A stretch of 64,000 nucleotides of DNA from Phaeodactylum tricornutum CCAP 1055/1 (Eukaryota > Bacillariophyta > Bacillariophyceae > Surirellales > Neidiaceae). The stretch spans positions 81,518 through 145,517 of the forward strand of contig NC_011678.1 in assembly GCF_000150955.2 (NCBI RefSeq). The letters run 5' to 3'. Position 1 is the stretch's first letter. Each line of letters begins with the position of its first letter. A model generated the notes under the pieces. That model made no database searches and was not told the origin of the DNA. It saw only the letters and a program-made list of their open reading frames with translations. Positions 62,662-64,000 of this stretch are shown piece after piece. The position numbers were made by a program, and so were the translations under genes.

Positions 62662-64000
62662 AATGTTATTGGTCGTGGATTTCACCTTTCGATAGATGCG
62701 TTCGTTGGACAGAATGCACGAGGATCCAAAGCCGTCAAACAGCAACGATGTTCTCACAGTCAACCACAAAACTATTACAGAGACGTCGTCCCGGATCGTT
62801 CCAGAGACCAATCTCGGCTTTCTCGCGAGGGATTGCAATGCAGGCGAAAATAAAGTTCCCGTCCACTAGACCTGGATGTAAGGATGAAACGTCTTTCATG
62901 TACAGAGATACGAAGCTCGCGTCTGACGGTAAGTGCAAGGTCGGTTTGTCAAGCGGCGTTTGTTTTTGACCTGGCCAATTTCGAGACCGAATAATTCCGG
63001 GTTTCTGAAGGGGACAAGGACGAAGGTTGTTTCCGAAACAAGCATACATGCTCTCGCCGATCTCCCATGATATGTTTCCACTTTCAAATTTACAGATATA
63101 TCATATACAGTTCCAAAAAAACGTGTACTTTTCGCATCAACTGTAACAATAACTCCTCCTACGGATTCTGCAGGGTCCATTAGCAACGCCATGGCTACTT
63201 GGTTTCCTTCCGTTCGTTGATTATACCAACGGATTTGGTAGTCGCGGACGCTCCGCTTGCGACATCGCCTTCACTTTTCATCAGGGCTTGTCGGATTGGT
63301 TTTTGCTTGGCCTGCTCAAAATTATGGGATCAGTAAAAGCCATTTCGGATATCTTGACGTCTCGGTCTCATATACTCTTCTGAAGCTTTCTTATTGAAGG
63401 AATCAAATCATTCAAGTTACTGTTCCCTTTCTTTTAATCACAAACAGTCTCCTCGCTTATCTACATCGCATTCGACTTTAAAAGGACATCCGCGGAGGAG
63501 GCAGCCTTGTTGAACGTTTGGGCATTAATGACAATAGATTCTTTCCACAAAGTTTCCGATGCTTGAGCTCCGTAGACCAATAATTGAGACAAAGTGTCGT
63601 ACAGATGAAAGGGACCCATATTGTCTGTCCAGATGGGACCGGCATATATGTCCATGACGCCTGGTTTAGGCTCGCGCCACGACGATTCCGAACTCACGGG
63701 CGTGTAAAAAGCTACTCATGTACACAAAGATGACCTCCATTTAGGTGACACTGCGCAATCCTTCCCGCGAACCGTTCCTTACGGAAGGCCGACAGAAACT
63801 TGAGCAGGTCAATCTTTCAATTTTTGGTGTTGGACTGATCAATAGGGCTTTCCCCCCAATAACTTTGCATCTCATAAGCATTCACCAATGCTTCCATGGT
63901 TGCGTGGCTCGTTGTCCAGCGACGAAGACGTTCATTCACAGTCAATAAGATTGCTCCATATATAGCAAGGACGAATCGGATGGTTCATTTCGTTCGTCTT
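62662..64000. other. End-of-window region without a confident gene
   Basis: The last 1.34 kb. A minus ORF with an ATG (62896-63192, 98 aa, MALLMDPAESVGG...) shows no motif. TCACAGTCAA is at 62754-62763 and 63936-63945, both on the plus strand; the second lies near the window end and may precede a plus-strand gene outside the window. Confidence 0.4.
63461..63697 (-). CDS. Possible last exon of a gene extending beyond the window
   Basis: A minus-strand open frame of up to 78 residues without an ATG. The composition (PGVMDIYAGPIWTDNMGPFH, LYDTLSQLLVYGAQASETLW) looks protein-like rather than random: balanced, with few Arg/Ser/Cys. It ends at a stop at 63461. I recognise no family. It may be a 3' exon whose upstream exons lie further right or outside the window; candidate AG acceptors occur just upstream. 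Confidence 0.25.
   Translation of the reverse strand: MSSESSWREPKPGVMDIYAGPIWTDNMGPFHLYDTLSQLLVYGAQASETLWKESIVINAQTFNKAASSADVLLKSNAM

Noticed and set aside
62896-63192. 98-residue minus-strand ORF with ATG
   Set aside because: No recognisable motif and no partner exon; could be chance.
1-64000. CRISPR arrays, prophage or LTR elements
   Set aside because: No regularly spaced direct repeats, no reverse transcriptase or integrase motifs and no long terminal repeats were seen; the only repeats are microsatellites.

Overview
The window reads as nuclear DNA of a diatom, most like the pennate Phaeodactylum tricornutum. The evidence is compact genes with few short introns (about 60-130 nt, donors mostly GTACGT, GTAAGT or GTATGT), bipartite plastid pre-sequences with the stramenopile ASAFAP-type signal (TAFAP at 57520-58848, DAFQ and GAFQ or AAFQ in three bestrophins), a fused isopentenyl-diphosphate isomerase/squalene synthase of the kind reported from diatoms, and frequent Asn, Gln and Asp codon microsatellites. 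I see no mobile element, tRNA or rRNA. All identities are read from the translated sequence without a database search.

Layout. 1-6015: the 3' part of an MRD1/RBM19 rRNA-processing protein, then a divergent pair of secretory-pathway glycosyltransferases (GT61-like and GT90/CAP10-like). 6233-13360: IDI-SQS fusion, a histidine phosphatase, a protein with a possible CcmH/CycH-like C-terminal domain, and Nse4 of the SMC5/6 complex. 14416-26981: two ammonium transporter genes flank the splicing factor SYF1/XAB2 and a large beta-propeller/alpha-solenoid protein like vesicle-coat subunits (COPI or TSET). 28188-35345: aquaglyceroporin, a thioredoxin-fold membrane protein and an IFI6/27-like protein (the last two each split by an apparent frameshift), and a bestrophin. 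35885-46326: an MFS transporter, plastid uroporphyrinogen decarboxylase, SWC5/BCNT, a FUN14 protein with an EF-hand, two tandem bestrophins and a CS-domain co-chaperone-like protein. 47748-62661: a membrane-anchored metzincin protease, two tandem OSCA/CSC1/TMEM63-type channels with matching exon structure, a plastid-targeted coiled-coil protein, an ankyrin-methyltransferase and an ASH2L-like COMPASS subunit. The last 1.3 kb has no convincing complete gene.

Functional themes. Membrane transport is heavily represented: two AMTs, one aquaglyceroporin, three bestrophins, one MFS carrier and two OSCA channels. Three of these families occur as paralogue groups. Chromatin and RNA housekeeping (MRD1, SYF1, Nse4, SWC5, ASH2L) and plastid functions (HemE, bestrophins, the coiled-coil protein) are interspersed without operon-like order.

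The strongest non-genic signal is the 10-mer TCACAGTCAA. I found it seven times against about 0.12 expected in random sequence of this size. Four copies lie in sense orientation 50-300 nt upstream of a start codon. It may be a core-promoter or initiator element.
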